Shown here one piece after another: positions 28,493-37,318 of a DNA stretch of 64,000 bases. The position numbers and the translations under genes were made by a program. Below the pieces are notes generated by a model. That model had not been told where the DNA came from. It saw only the letters and a list, made by a program, of their open reading frames with translations, and did not search any database. Every line of letters begins with the position of its first letter. The stretch's first letter is position 1. The stretch is from Labrenzia sp. R4_2 (GTDB taxonomy: Bacteria > Pseudomonadota > Alphaproteobacteria > Rhizobiales > Stappiaceae): positions 372,001-436,000 of the forward strand of contig NZ_JAGHRJ010000001.1 of the NCBI RefSeq assembly GCF_017743865.1, given 5' to 3'.

Positions 28493-30349
28493 TTACGGGA
28501 GGATCCGCAGAACGGTCACCGGTTCGTCCCGGCCTTTTACCTTGTGCGGTCCAATAGGTTCAAGATCAAGGTTGTAGGAAAGCGAGGATGCAACTTCTGA
28601 TGACGCCGTGATAATCACGTCCGCGTTCGGGTCGATCTCCTTTCCAAGGCTTTCCAGGCGGGCGGCGATGTTTACCGTATCGCCGATCACCGTGTAGTTC
28701 ACCCGCTCCGGCGCGCCGATGTCGCCGACAACCAATGGGCCGATATGAAGTCCGATGCGGATACGCACGGGTTTTTGACCGCGCTCGACGCGTTCCAAAT
28801 TGTCCTGACGGATTGCGGCGGCAATGCCGACGGCCGCGGTGGCAGCCGCTCCTGCCGGATTGTCGAGCGTTTCCGGCGCGCCCCAGAAGGCCATCACCGC
28901 ATCGCCGATGTATTTGTCGATCGTGCCGTTTTGTTTGGCAATCTCCGCCCCGATCAGAGACAGGTGGTGGTTGACGAAATCGGCGGTTTCGGCCGCGGAC
29001 ATACCCTCAGAGAGGGATGTATAGCCCGCGATATCGGTGAAGAGCACTGCAACCTCGCGCTCTTCCGGAGGCGTTTCGGTCCGGCCTTCCTGCAGAAGGC
29101 GTTTGACCAGGCTCGTTGGAACATACCGGTTAAAGGCCTTGAGGCCCGCGACCATGGAATTGAAGCCTTTTGAAAGATCGTCGAGTTCGCGGATCGTGCT
29201 TGGCGGCAAGTCTTCCACCTTCCCAAGGTTCAAATCCGCAACATCCTTTGCCGCGACGGACGCTCTTTTGACAGGCACCGAGATCCGGCGTGCAAGCAGG
29301 CCCGACCCCAGCAGCGAAATCCCAAGCAGGCCAAGGCCTGTGAGCGCAGCGCTCGACAGCTGGTTTATGGAATGCTCCAGAAAATCCGCTGGAAAATGAA
29401 CGCCGATGCGCACGGGCAGCCCCCGGAACCGCCGATTTTCATCCTCCAGGACGAGAAACCGCTTTTCACCGTTCTCGTCATAACCGGAATACAGCGTGTC
29501 GCGCGGGTTCAGGTCGTAGGTCCGGTTGCCGATCTGCCTGAGTTCAGAAAATCCGGCGAGAAAGGGATCGGGCACATCGTCGACATCCACCAGAATGTTG
29601 TCGGGGCTGAGATCTGCAAAATGATGGTTGAGACCTGGGTGGGCGATGATCTCGGTGGTGCCAACTTCCATCAGGAAAACAGTTACGTCGTCGTCCGAGA
29701 GGTACCGGGTGATGTCCGACATCCGGTAAAGGGACATTCCGAGGATGATACTACCGAGATACTCATCCGCCTCGTGAAGCGGTTTGACGTAAAGCAGGTA
29801 CGTGTTGTCGCGTTCAGGAAGGAAGATCGGCTTGCTCCAGAACGAGGAGTAGGTTGAGCGCGCCCGGTTGAAGATCGGGGCAACAAGCGGTTCGTCCAAG
29901 TTCACCGAAAACGTCTCGGACAAAAGCGTGCCATCGCCGGGACCGCGATCGACCATAAGCCCCGAGCCATCGGCGTCAATCAGCAGCGAGAAGGACACAA
30001 AATCCAGTGGAGCCAGAGACCCGAAGAGGTACTGTTCGACCTTGTCGGTGTCATCAAAACTGAGCGTCCCCATGTCGAGCGCGCGCGCTGTGTACCGTGC
30101 AGTCTTTCGGATCGCATAAAGCTGTTCAGCAACCGCAGCTTCCAGACCGTCCATGCCATTGTCGATGAGCTCTCCACCCAACTCCCGCACGACGTCTCTG
30201 GAAATGACGGCCTGGACAACAAGGACGGCGCCGGCTGTCGAGAGAACGAACAGACCCAAGACAGTTGTCAGGGCCGGTGTTATGCGAAACTTTTTGGCGT
30301 GAGACACTGTGCTGGTTTGTCTTTCTTGTTTGCATGCTGCTTGTCTCAT
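28493..30349 (-). CDS. Membrane class III adenylate/guanylate cyclase with Cache-like sensor and HAMP
   Basis: The 618-residue protein has TM1 near 27-49, a ~290-residue periplasmic region (Cache-like: ADEYLGSIILGMSLYRMSDITRYL), TM2 near 335-355, HAMP, and a C-terminal CHD cyclase domain. Metal Asp residues lie in VLFTDIAGYTSLSEG and YIGDAVMAFWGAP; the turnover motif is TVIGDTVNIAARLE. It should make cAMP in response to an extracellular cue. The start is uncertain: neither the ATG at 30349 nor internal alternatives has a good ribosome site. A terminator separates it from the SulP gene upstream. Confidence 0.92.
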   Translation of the reverse strand: MRQAACKQERQTSTVSHAKKFRITPALTTVLGLFVLSTAGAVLVVQAVISRDVVRELGGELIDNGMDGLEAAVAEQLYAIRKTARYTARALDMGTLSFDDTDKVEQYLFGSLAPLDFVSFSLLIDADGSGLMVDRGPGDGTLLSETFSVNLDEPLVAPIFNRARSTYSSFWSKPIFLPERDNTYLLYVKPLHEADEYLGSIILGMSLYRMSDITRYLSDDDVTVFLMEVGTTEIIAHPGLNHHFADLSPDNILVDVDDVPDPFLAGFSELRQIGNRTYDLNPRDTLYSGYDENGEKRFLVLEDENRRFRGLPVRIGVHFPADFLEHSINQLSSAALTGLGLLGISLLGSGLLARRISVPVKRASVAAKDVADLNLGKVEDLPPSTIRELDDLSKGFNSMVAGLKAFNRYVPTSLVKRLLQEGRTETPPEEREVAVLFTDIAGYTSLSEGMSAAETADFVNHHLSLIGAEIAKQNGTIDKYIGDAVMAFWGAPETLDNPAGAAATAAVGIAAAIRQDNLERVERGQKPVRIRIGLHIGPLVVGDIGAPERVNYTVIGDTVNIAARLESLGKEIDPNADVIITASSEVASSLSYNLDLEPIGPHKVKGRDEPVTVLRILP

Positions 30350-30362
30350 CGAGTTAGAATCA

Positions 30363-30399
30363 AGAAACCCCGCAAGGTCAATGACCCTGCGGGGTTTCT
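30363..30399 (-). terminator. Terminator of the SulP gene
   Basis: AGAAACCCCGCA and TGCGGGGTTTCT form a perfect 12-bp stem, with further GGT/ACC pairing inside. It lies 47 bases downstream of the SulP stop on the minus strand, followed there by TTGATT. Confidence 0.8.
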
Positions 30400-30445
30400 A
30401 TCTAACTATTCAGGTGGACCGATCGCCAGTCCGAAGCATTGCTTC

Positions 30446-32044
30446 TTATTTTACTTTTTCCGGCGTGTCGAACGTGTGGCCGTAATCGACAGCGATTTCG
30501 TAGTCCGGGTCTTCCAGGACAGAGACCTCCACCAGATTGCCGGCCTTGTTCAAAAGCCTCTGACAGTCAGGCGACAGGTGACGCAGGTGCAGGCGCTTTC
30601 CAGCCGCCAGATATTTGGAAGCCAGCGCATCGATCGCTTCCAGGCCCGAATGGTCGACGACGCGGCTGTCCATGAAGTCGACAACCACATCTTCCGGATC
30701 GTTCTGCGGATCGAAGAGGTCTACAAATCCGGTCGTGGAACCAAAGAACAGCGGGCCTTCAAGGCGGTAGACCTTCCAGCCTTCCTTGCTCTTGCCGATT
30801 TTCGCGTTGATGCGGCTTGCTGCATTCCAGGCATAGGCGAGGGCTGAGATGATCACGCCGACAACCACCGCGACGGCAAGGTCGGCATAAACAGTTACGC
30901 CCGTGACGATGATCATCACCAACGCGTCGGTCAGCGGGATCTTGTGCATGATCTTCAAGCTGGTCCAGGCGAAGGTGCCGATGACCACCATGAACATGAC
31001 GCCGACCAGCGCGGCAACCGGGATCTGCTCGATCAGGGAAGAGGCGACCACGATAAAGGACAAGAGGAACAGCGCCGCAGCGATACCGGAAATCCGGGTG
31101 CGGGCGCCGGATTTCACGTTGATCATTGACTGGCCGATCATGGCACAGCCACCCATGCCGCCGAAGAAGCCGGTGACGATGTTTGCCGTCCCTTGAGCAA
31201 CACATTCCTTGGAGGCGCCCCCCTTGGTGTTGGTCATGTCTGCAACGAGGTTCAGCGTCAGAAGCGATTCAATCAGGCCGATCGCAGCGAGAATGATGGC
31301 ATAGGGCAGAATGATCTGCAGCGTTTCAAGGGTCAGCGGCACCATCGGGATGTGGAAGGTCGGCAAGCCGCCGGCAATGGACGCAAGATCCCCAACCGAA
31401 CGGGTGTCCAGGCCCAGGCCCAAGACCAGGCCGGAAACAACGAGAATGCCCGCAAGTGGTGCTGGAAACGCCTTTGTAAATCTGGGGAGCAGGTAAATCA
31501 CAGCCATGGTCAGAGCGATCAGGCCAAGCATCAGATAGAGCTGCGAGCCTGTCATCCATTCCTGGCCGCCGGCGCCGTCCGGAACCTTGAACTGGCCGAG
31601 CTGGGCGAGGAAAATCACGATGGCGAGGCCGTTGACGAAGCCGAGCATGACCGGGTGCGGCACCATGCGGATGAATTTGCCCCAGCGCAATACGCCAACG
31701 GCGATCTGAATGATCCCCATCAACACGACGGTGGCGAAGAGGTATTCAACTCCATGCTGGGCAACGAGCGAGACCATCACGACGGCAAGCGCGCCGGTTG
31801 CGCCGGAGATCATGCCGGGGCGGCCGCCGATGCAGGCTGTTATCAGACCGACAAAAAAAGCGGCATAGAGACCAACCAGTGGATTGACGCCCGCCACAAA
31901 AGCAAAGGCAACGGCTTCCGGCACCAATGCAAGTGCAACGGTCAGGCCGGCAAGGAGTTCGGTTTTGATGCGCGCGGCATCGAGTTTTGTCGATTGAACA
32001 GGCGCAACGGCCTCGGCTCGTCCGGTCAAGGCGGGCTCCAACAT
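30446..32044 (-). CDS. SulP-family anion transporter with C-terminal STAS domain
   Basis: The inner-membrane transporter has 12-14 helices with SulP motifs ELLAGLTVALALVPEAVAFAF, PLVGLYAAFFVGLITACIGGRPGMISGATGA and GGMGGCAMIGQSMINVKSGARTRISG. A C-terminal STAS domain (VVVDFMDSRVVDHSGLEAIDALASKY) regulates transport. Substrates of the family are sulfate, bicarbonate or dicarboxylates. Proximity of sulfotransferase and methyl-sulfur genes favours sulfate, but BicA-type bicarbonate uptake cannot be excluded. ATG at 32044 is chosen; a GTG at 32092 would add 16 residues, and neither has a clear ribosome site. Confidence 0.92.
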   Translation of the reverse strand: MLEPALTGRAEAVAPVQSTKLDAARIKTELLAGLTVALALVPEAVAFAFVAGVNPLVGLYAAFFVGLITACIGGRPGMISGATGALAVVMVSLVAQHGVEYLFATVVLMGIIQIAVGVLRWGKFIRMVPHPVMLGFVNGLAIVIFLAQLGQFKVPDGAGGQEWMTGSQLYLMLGLIALTMAVIYLLPRFTKAFPAPLAGILVVSGLVLGLGLDTRSVGDLASIAGGLPTFHIPMVPLTLETLQIILPYAIILAAIGLIESLLTLNLVADMTNTKGGASKECVAQGTANIVTGFFGGMGGCAMIGQSMINVKSGARTRISGIAAALFLLSFIVVASSLIEQIPVAALVGVMFMVVIGTFAWTSLKIMHKIPLTDALVMIIVTGVTVYADLAVAVVVGVIISALAYAWNAASRINAKIGKSKEGWKVYRLEGPLFFGSTTGFVDLFDPQNDPEDVVVDFMDSRVVDHSGLEAIDALASKYLAAGKRLHLRHLSPDCQRLLNKAGNLVEVSVLEDPDYEIAVDYGHTFDTPEKVK

Positions 32045-32312
32045 ATCTAGCGTGTGTTTGGCAGGTCTTGGGCCGCGGTTTGGCCCCCCCACGGCAGACT
32101 GACCTCAGTCAAGTTGCTTGTCTTTTACTGGAAATATTGCGTCGCAGCAAGGCGCACTCTGCCGGGCAACCATGCAACGGCGGGAACCCACCGGTTTTAA
32201 CAAATGCTCCCTGTAAGAAATGCCTAGTATTTTAAGAAGTATTTCAGCAAGAGATTGGATTTTGAAATCATTATCTTTTTTGTGATTTTTAATCTTATTA
32301 TACGAAAAGAAA

Positions 32313-33074
32313 ATGGTGCGGCGGAATACGCAGTTCATGTTGTGTCGTTTCTATACATTTTGCTTTGTGGTGTTGGTTTGGGCTGCTCCTTCTCAGGCAG
32401 AGCAGGACACGCTTGTGATTTCGACGATCGAAAACTCGCCGTTGACCGAGATTGTCGAGATCATCATGACACAAGCCTATCACCGCTTGGGCATTCCGAT
32501 TGAGATCTATCCAACGTCTGGAAACAGGTCTTTGGTGGTGTCCTCAAGCGGCAAGGTTGATGGCGAGCTTGTCCGTATTGGTGCAGTCAAAGAGCACTAT
32601 CCCACCTTGGTGCAGGTGCCGGTTCCGAACATGGAATTGAAGGGGGTCGTCTATGTGCGCGCCGCCGACAAAGATCAGATAATTTCTGGAAATCTTGCGA
32701 AGCTGCGTGTGGGCTATCTGGAAGGTATCGTTCAAGCCGAACAGTTCACACAGGGTTTTGAGAACTTGTGGGCTGGACAATCGGAGATCGAGCTTTTTCG
32801 TCTGCTGGCGGCTGGCCGTCTCGATGCGGTCGTCAGTGATCAAATCGATGGCGCGCTGGCCATTGCCGAACTTGGTCTGACAAATGTCGTTCCTCTGGGG
32901 CGGCCCTTCCAGGTGGAACCGATGTTTCACTATCTGCATGAAAAGCATGCGGCGCTTTCACCGCAACTGGCCTCTATTCTGGCAGAGATGCGCGGCAGTG
33001 GTGAGTTGGAGAAAATCGTGGAGACCGCTCTGGAAACCATGATCACCGGTCAAGGCGACCCTAGCGCGAATTAG
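32313..33074 (+). CDS. Periplasmic solute-binding-like protein (paralogue A)
   Basis: A signal peptide ends near APSQAEQ. The mature part resembles bacterial extracellular solute-binding family 3: LTEIVEIIMTQAYHRLGIPIEIYP, then GNRSLVVSSSGKVDGELVRIGAV and LRVGYLEGIVQAEQF. The 253-residue length fits a stand-alone binding protein. No ABC permease or ATPase is adjacent, so it may serve a sensor such as the class III cyclases on either side. It is related to the protein at 36587-37306 (shared NRS and DGELxRI elements). The gene diverges from SulP across an AT-rich 268-base gap. Confidence 0.8.
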   Translation: MVRRNTQFMLCRFYTFCFVVLVWAAPSQAEQDTLVISTIENSPLTEIVEIIMTQAYHRLGIPIEIYPTSGNRSLVVSSSGKVDGELVRIGAVKEHYPTLVQVPVPNMELKGVVYVRAADKDQIISGNLAKLRVGYLEGIVQAEQFTQGFENLWAGQSEIELFRLLAAGRLDAVVSDQIDGALAIAELGLTNVVPLGRPFQVEPMFHYLHEKHAALSPQLASILAEMRGSGELEKIVETALETMITGQGDPSAN

Positions 33075-33099
33075 GTTTGTTCTGCTGTCCGCCGGCAGA

Positions 33100-34440
33100 T
33101 CAGTCCGGACGCCACGTCCATATCGGCCAACTGCCGGGAATGCCCTTGAGTTGATGTTCACCTGAAAGGGTCAGTTCTATTTCATCTGACGTTTGTGCAA
33201 CGCCGGTGTCGGCGATGATCGCAGCATTCAGGTCCTTGCCCAATGTTTCCAGCCGGGCCGCCCGGTTGACGGTTTCCCCGTAAACAGTGAACGCCTGGCG
33301 CTCAGAGGAACCGACGCTGCCCGCCGCCAGCGGGCCACTGGCAAGGCCAACACGTAAGGCGAAGTCCTGCCGGCGGGCTTGCGCCACAAGGTCGTGCGCG
33401 CAGGCAAGCGCAGCTTTCTCAGGCTCATCCATCGGGATCGGCGTGTTGAATGTGGCAAGCAAACCGTCGCCCGTGAACAAAATGACGACACCGTTGTGCC
33501 GGGATACGCAGGTTGCCGCGTGATCGAGAAAGGTGTTGAGCCGGTCGATCACCTCAGTCGGGGGTTTGCCGGACGCGAAGTCTGAAAACCCGGCAATGTC
33601 AGCCACCAATACCACGCCCTCCACTTCATGAGGGACCAGTGCCTTTGTATCGTTCACCAGCTGCAAGGCCACCGCTTCAGGAACGTATTTGCCGAGGATA
33701 CCTGTTGCATGTTCCCTAGCGGCCTGTTCGCCTGCCCGGGCTTCTTCTGCGGCCAATTGTGCAAAAAACACCCGGCGTGCCCTGTAAACGGCAAGGGCCA
33801 GAATGCCAGCGGTTGTGAGCACCATACCGCTTTCCACGATGCGGTTGCCGGTGCCGACAAAGTCGGGGGACAAAAACAAGGTCGCGTAGTCGTTCGCGTC
33901 GGCATTGAGAGGCATGTCGGCCCACTCCAATCGGCGCGGCATGTCCTGAATGACAAAAGTGAAGGCGCTTGCCCAACCGGTAACGGCGACAGCGCCACAC
34001 CACAACACAAGCCGCCATGACAAGGATAGACAGGCCATGGCAATGATCGGAAAGAAGACGTGTACCCCCCATGCCTTAAAGGCATAGATTTGAGGGATGT
34101 CGCTACCGGACCGAACCGGAACCAGAGCAAACACGGCACAGATTGCCAAGATGTCCGCCGAATAGATCGCGTACTTCAGCCACCACTGATCATACCGGGT
34201 ACCAACGACGGAATACGTCGTCGCCCCAAGTAATGTGAGCCCGATCAATATAGCGTATGCGGACGGGGCGATCGGTGTGCCGGCCATCAATCCGACGCCG
34301 ATCCACCAAGCTGCGAAAACGCCAATGGCAAGGGTCCGGCACAGAACCGCAAGTCTTAAACCCGTCTGTTCGGCGCGCTTTAACGCTGCCGAACCACCAG
34401 GGTTTTGTGTCGTGTTCTTATGCGCGATCCGCGTCAGCAT
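33100..34440 (-). CDS. Membrane class III adenylate cyclase
   Basis: The N-terminal half has about six hydrophobic segments (LAVLCRTLAIGVFAAWWIGVGLM to GMVLTTAGILALAVY). The C-terminal half is a CHD catalytic domain with metal Asp residues in VVLVADIAGFSDFASG and ILFTGDGLLATFN and the turnover motif TVYGETVNRAARLETLG. The likely product is cAMP. The ATG at 34440 is chosen; the frame is open 33 codons further upstream but without a better start. It follows the SPFH gene by 116 bases on the same strand and is convergent with paralogue A. Confidence 0.9.
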   Translation of the reverse strand: MLTRIAHKNTTQNPGGSAALKRAEQTGLRLAVLCRTLAIGVFAAWWIGVGLMAGTPIAPSAYAILIGLTLLGATTYSVVGTRYDQWWLKYAIYSADILAICAVFALVPVRSGSDIPQIYAFKAWGVHVFFPIIAMACLSLSWRLVLWCGAVAVTGWASAFTFVIQDMPRRLEWADMPLNADANDYATLFLSPDFVGTGNRIVESGMVLTTAGILALAVYRARRVFFAQLAAEEARAGEQAAREHATGILGKYVPEAVALQLVNDTKALVPHEVEGVVLVADIAGFSDFASGKPPTEVIDRLNTFLDHAATCVSRHNGVVILFTGDGLLATFNTPIPMDEPEKAALACAHDLVAQARRQDFALRVGLASGPLAAGSVGSSERQAFTVYGETVNRAARLETLGKDLNAAIIADTGVAQTSDEIELTLSGEHQLKGIPGSWPIWTWRPD

Positions 34441-34556
34441 GCCAGATCGAGACTCTTGGGGTTGGCCATTCTCCAACACATAAGGTCTGACACGGCGTTT
34501 GCACAGGTGCACCCGCACTGGCAATCGCGGCACAGGCAATTCAGCGATGACCGCGC

Positions 34557-36350
34557 TTATTGGCCAGATGGCCGGATTGCACCGGCCGCCTGTGCGGGCT
34601 GGTTGCCACCAATACTGGCCCCCAGAAGAGCAGCTGCTCCAGCAAGGCCTGCACCGTCACCACCCACAACAGTGTTCGGCACGAGTTTGCCGACGAGACC
34701 GACGAGCTCCGGTTTGCGTTCCAGCGATGTCAGGAGCTTTTCCAGTGCCTGTAAGAGTGCAACCCGGTCCTGGCCGAGAACGTCAACTTGAGCGCGCTGA
34801 CCGCGGGCCAGTTCCTCCAGATATTGCCGTTCTGCCCGGCCGAGAGCTGCGCGCTCCTGTTCGCGCTGGTTGGCGACTTGCACAGCGATCTGGGCTTCGA
34901 CCAAACGGGGTTGCTCGTCCGCAGTTGAGCGGGCTTGCTCGGTCTCGATCCGTTTTTGCTGCGCGTCCGTTTCGCGTTCATAGGCGGTCGAGAGCTGGTC
35001 GGCCAATTGAACCCGGAGACGGGACACCAGAAGTTCCGGCGGGATAGCCGGTTCACCGAGCCGTATTTCACGGATGTTCACGCCGGCCTTGTTGCCTTCG
35101 ATCTTGATCTGTTGCTCGATGGTCTGCTCAAGCGCATCGCGGTTTTCAATCAGATCCAGAACCCGTGTCGGGCGCACGGTGAACTGAGCCGGTTCAACCG
35201 GCGTCCCATCAGCGTTCTTGTCCGGGACCCGGATTGACGCGCCCGCGACGTTGCGCACGATCGACCGGATTGCCGGTGTCAAAATCCGGTTTTCGATCTC
35301 GCCCAAACCGCCGACCGAGCCAACCACGACCGGCGCGTTTGTCGGGTCAACCTGGACGAGCGCGCGGAGTTCCAGTGGAATATCCCAGCCTTCAACTTTG
35401 ACGTAGACGGCCCGGTCGGCTGCATCATCCGGAATGCGCTCCTGAACGGAGCGTTCGTTCTGCTGAATGTTACCCTGCTGATCCACGGAGAGGTCGATGA
35501 TGCGTTTGGTATATCCGCCCTTGTATTCCCAGGTCTGAACCCGCGTATCGACCAGCGTGACTTCATAGGCCTGACGGTTGAGATAATAGGCGCCTGGAAA
35601 GAGGGGTTCTTTCCAGATACCAACGCAGCCGCGCGGAACCAGCGGAACGGTCAACGCTTCGCGCGAGGCTGTTGAGGCTGAGACTTCTTCTTCTACACAA
35701 TTGATCCCGGGTTGGCTGACATTCGATTTGACCACACCCACATGCCCTGCCGGGATGATGGTGGCATTCGTGTTTTCATCGAGCCGCAGGTCAAAGAGAT
35801 ACCGGTTCAAGCGGTATTGGCCCGGCTTCAGAACCGTTTCCTGGGGACCTCGAAGCCCCCCCTTTGTCAGAAAACTCTCGGCTTTGAGCATGTCGCCGAC
35901 TTCTGAATCGGAGATCGCAGGCGCCATGAACATGCCTGAGGGCATGGCCGCCCCGTCGAGCGCGGTGAGCTGACCGTAATATCCTTCCGGAATGGAGACG
36001 ACATCCCATTCCTCGAAATCGTAAAGCACCCTGACCAGCGGAATGAAATGAAAGCCGGGTCCGAGGATCTGGGCTTGCGGGCCTTTTTCGCCCTCAAGCG
36101 CGATGATCCGGCCTTCGGGCAGCTCTTTAAATGCATAGATGCGCTTGAGGTGGCCAACACTGTTTGCATCGACGAAGACGAAAGACGTCGACATCAGCAT
36201 GAAGCCGCCGATGAGCACGAGAAAAACGCCGACTGGCTTTCCTGTAAGGATCTTTGACACTCGGGAACTGCCGGCAGCCGGACCTCCCCGTCTGAGCAAG
36301 GCGCTGGCTCCCAGCACGATGGCGACCAAGCCGATGATAACGCCAAGCAT
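34557..36350 (-). CDS. SPFH/Band 7 family membrane protein (flotillin-like)
   Basis: The 597-residue protein has two N-terminal hydrophobic segments (residues 1-20 and 37-58). An SPFH domain follows (ILGPGFHFIPLVRVLYDFEEWDVVSIPEGYYG; DIPLELRALVQVDP; RSIVRNVAGASIRV). A long Glu/Gln/Arg-rich coiled coil (DQLSTAYERETDAQQKRIE to RGQRAQVDVLG) and a Gly/Ala-rich tail complete it. Such proteins oligomerise in membrane microdomains and organise proteases or sensors. Its tandem SPFH-like segments make it longer than standard flotillin or HflK. GGAGG lies seven bases before the ATG. It is probably cotranscribed with the downstream cyclase. Confidence 0.85.
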   Translation of the reverse strand: MLGVIIGLVAIVLGASALLRRGGPAAGSSRVSKILTGKPVGVFLVLIGGFMLMSTSFVFVDANSVGHLKRIYAFKELPEGRIIALEGEKGPQAQILGPGFHFIPLVRVLYDFEEWDVVSIPEGYYGQLTALDGAAMPSGMFMAPAISDSEVGDMLKAESFLTKGGLRGPQETVLKPGQYRLNRYLFDLRLDENTNATIIPAGHVGVVKSNVSQPGINCVEEEVSASTASREALTVPLVPRGCVGIWKEPLFPGAYYLNRQAYEVTLVDTRVQTWEYKGGYTKRIIDLSVDQQGNIQQNERSVQERIPDDAADRAVYVKVEGWDIPLELRALVQVDPTNAPVVVGSVGGLGEIENRILTPAIRSIVRNVAGASIRVPDKNADGTPVEPAQFTVRPTRVLDLIENRDALEQTIEQQIKIEGNKAGVNIREIRLGEPAIPPELLVSRLRVQLADQLSTAYERETDAQQKRIETEQARSTADEQPRLVEAQIAVQVANQREQERAALGRAERQYLEELARGQRAQVDVLGQDRVALLQALEKLLTSLERKPELVGLVGKLVPNTVVGGDGAGLAGAAALLGASIGGNQPAQAAGAIRPSGQ

Positions 36351-36586
36351 AATTTATCCTCCGGAATGAGAGCCCGGCGGAAGCTGCCGGTTGTGACCCA
36401 TATTGGTGAAAACCATAAGAGGGCCCCATGAAGGGAATGTTAAATGAAAATTCTATGCGCGCCGAGCCTGCCGGTGGCTAACAGGGATATATTGGAAATT
36501 TACGCAAGGTAGAAAAAATCATATACTGCAATTTAAGCGATATTGTATTAAGTGTTCGCCTTTTGGCTCTTTGAGAGGAGCTGCGC

Positions 36587-37306
36587 GTGACAAGAAATGA
36601 TTGTTTGCAGAAACTTCTATGGGCCGTTTGTGTTGTTCTGCCGCTGACCATAGGGCTGCCAGACCGTGCCGCGTCGGAGACCTACTTCAAGTTCACCGCC
36701 GTTGAGGGGATGCGCCACAATATGGAGGGGCTGAGGCTACTCCGTGAGGTCTACGCGGCGATTGGTGTAGAGTTTTCCGTGCTTTACCTCACCCCCAACC
36801 GATCTATTCAGGAAGTTGAAAGCGGCGCAGCGGATGGTGAATTGCTGAGAATCCGGCAGGTCGGTCACCACTTTACCGAGATTGTCCGGGTCGAGATCCC
36901 GGTTATTTCCCTCCCCATCTATGCTTATACAAATGATCCGCAACTGGCCGGTCTTGCGCTGGACGAGATGGGCCGCTACCGGGTCGGGTATGTCGATGGT
37001 GCACTGTTTGCGCAGCGCATGACTGCAAAACTCCCGGACGTCACGCCCGTTGAAAGTCCTGACATGCTGTTCAAGATGTTGGTGTTGGATCGCTTGGACA
37101 TTGTGATCGCTGCGGAAAATCCCGGTGATACCGTCATGCAAACCGTTGGCAATGGGCGGATCTACAAGGGATCAAAGCAGCTTCGTTCAGTCGAATTCTA
37201 TCACTACCTAAATCGGCGCCATCGCGCGCTTGTTCCGCGGATCGAGTGGATTCTAGCGGAGTTAAAAGAGGGCAGAACCCTGGTGACACATTCAATGGAG
37301 CGCTAG
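36587..37306 (+). CDS. Periplasmic solute-binding-like protein (paralogue B)
   Basis: A GTG start with GAGAGGAG seven bases upstream opens a 239-residue protein with a signal peptide ending near DRAASE. The mature part follows the same plan as the protein at 32313-33074: LLREVYAAIGVEFSVLYLTPNRS, VESGAADGELLRIRQVGHHF, YRVGYVDGALFAQRM and DRLDIVIAAENPG. It also lacks an ABC partner. The gene diverges from the SPFH gene, so the two paralogues bracket the SPFH-cyclase pair, suggesting a shared sensing role (inference). Confidence 0.8.
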   Translation: MTRNDCLQKLLWAVCVVLPLTIGLPDRAASETYFKFTAVEGMRHNMEGLRLLREVYAAIGVEFSVLYLTPNRSIQEVESGAADGELLRIRQVGHHFTEIVRVEIPVISLPIYAYTNDPQLAGLALDEMGRYRVGYVDGALFAQRMTAKLPDVTPVESPDMLFKMLVLDRLDIVIAAENPGDTVMQTVGNGRIYKGSKQLRSVEFYHYLNRRHRALVPRIEWILAELKEGRTLVTHSMER

Positions 37307-37318
37307 ATCCCAACGCAT

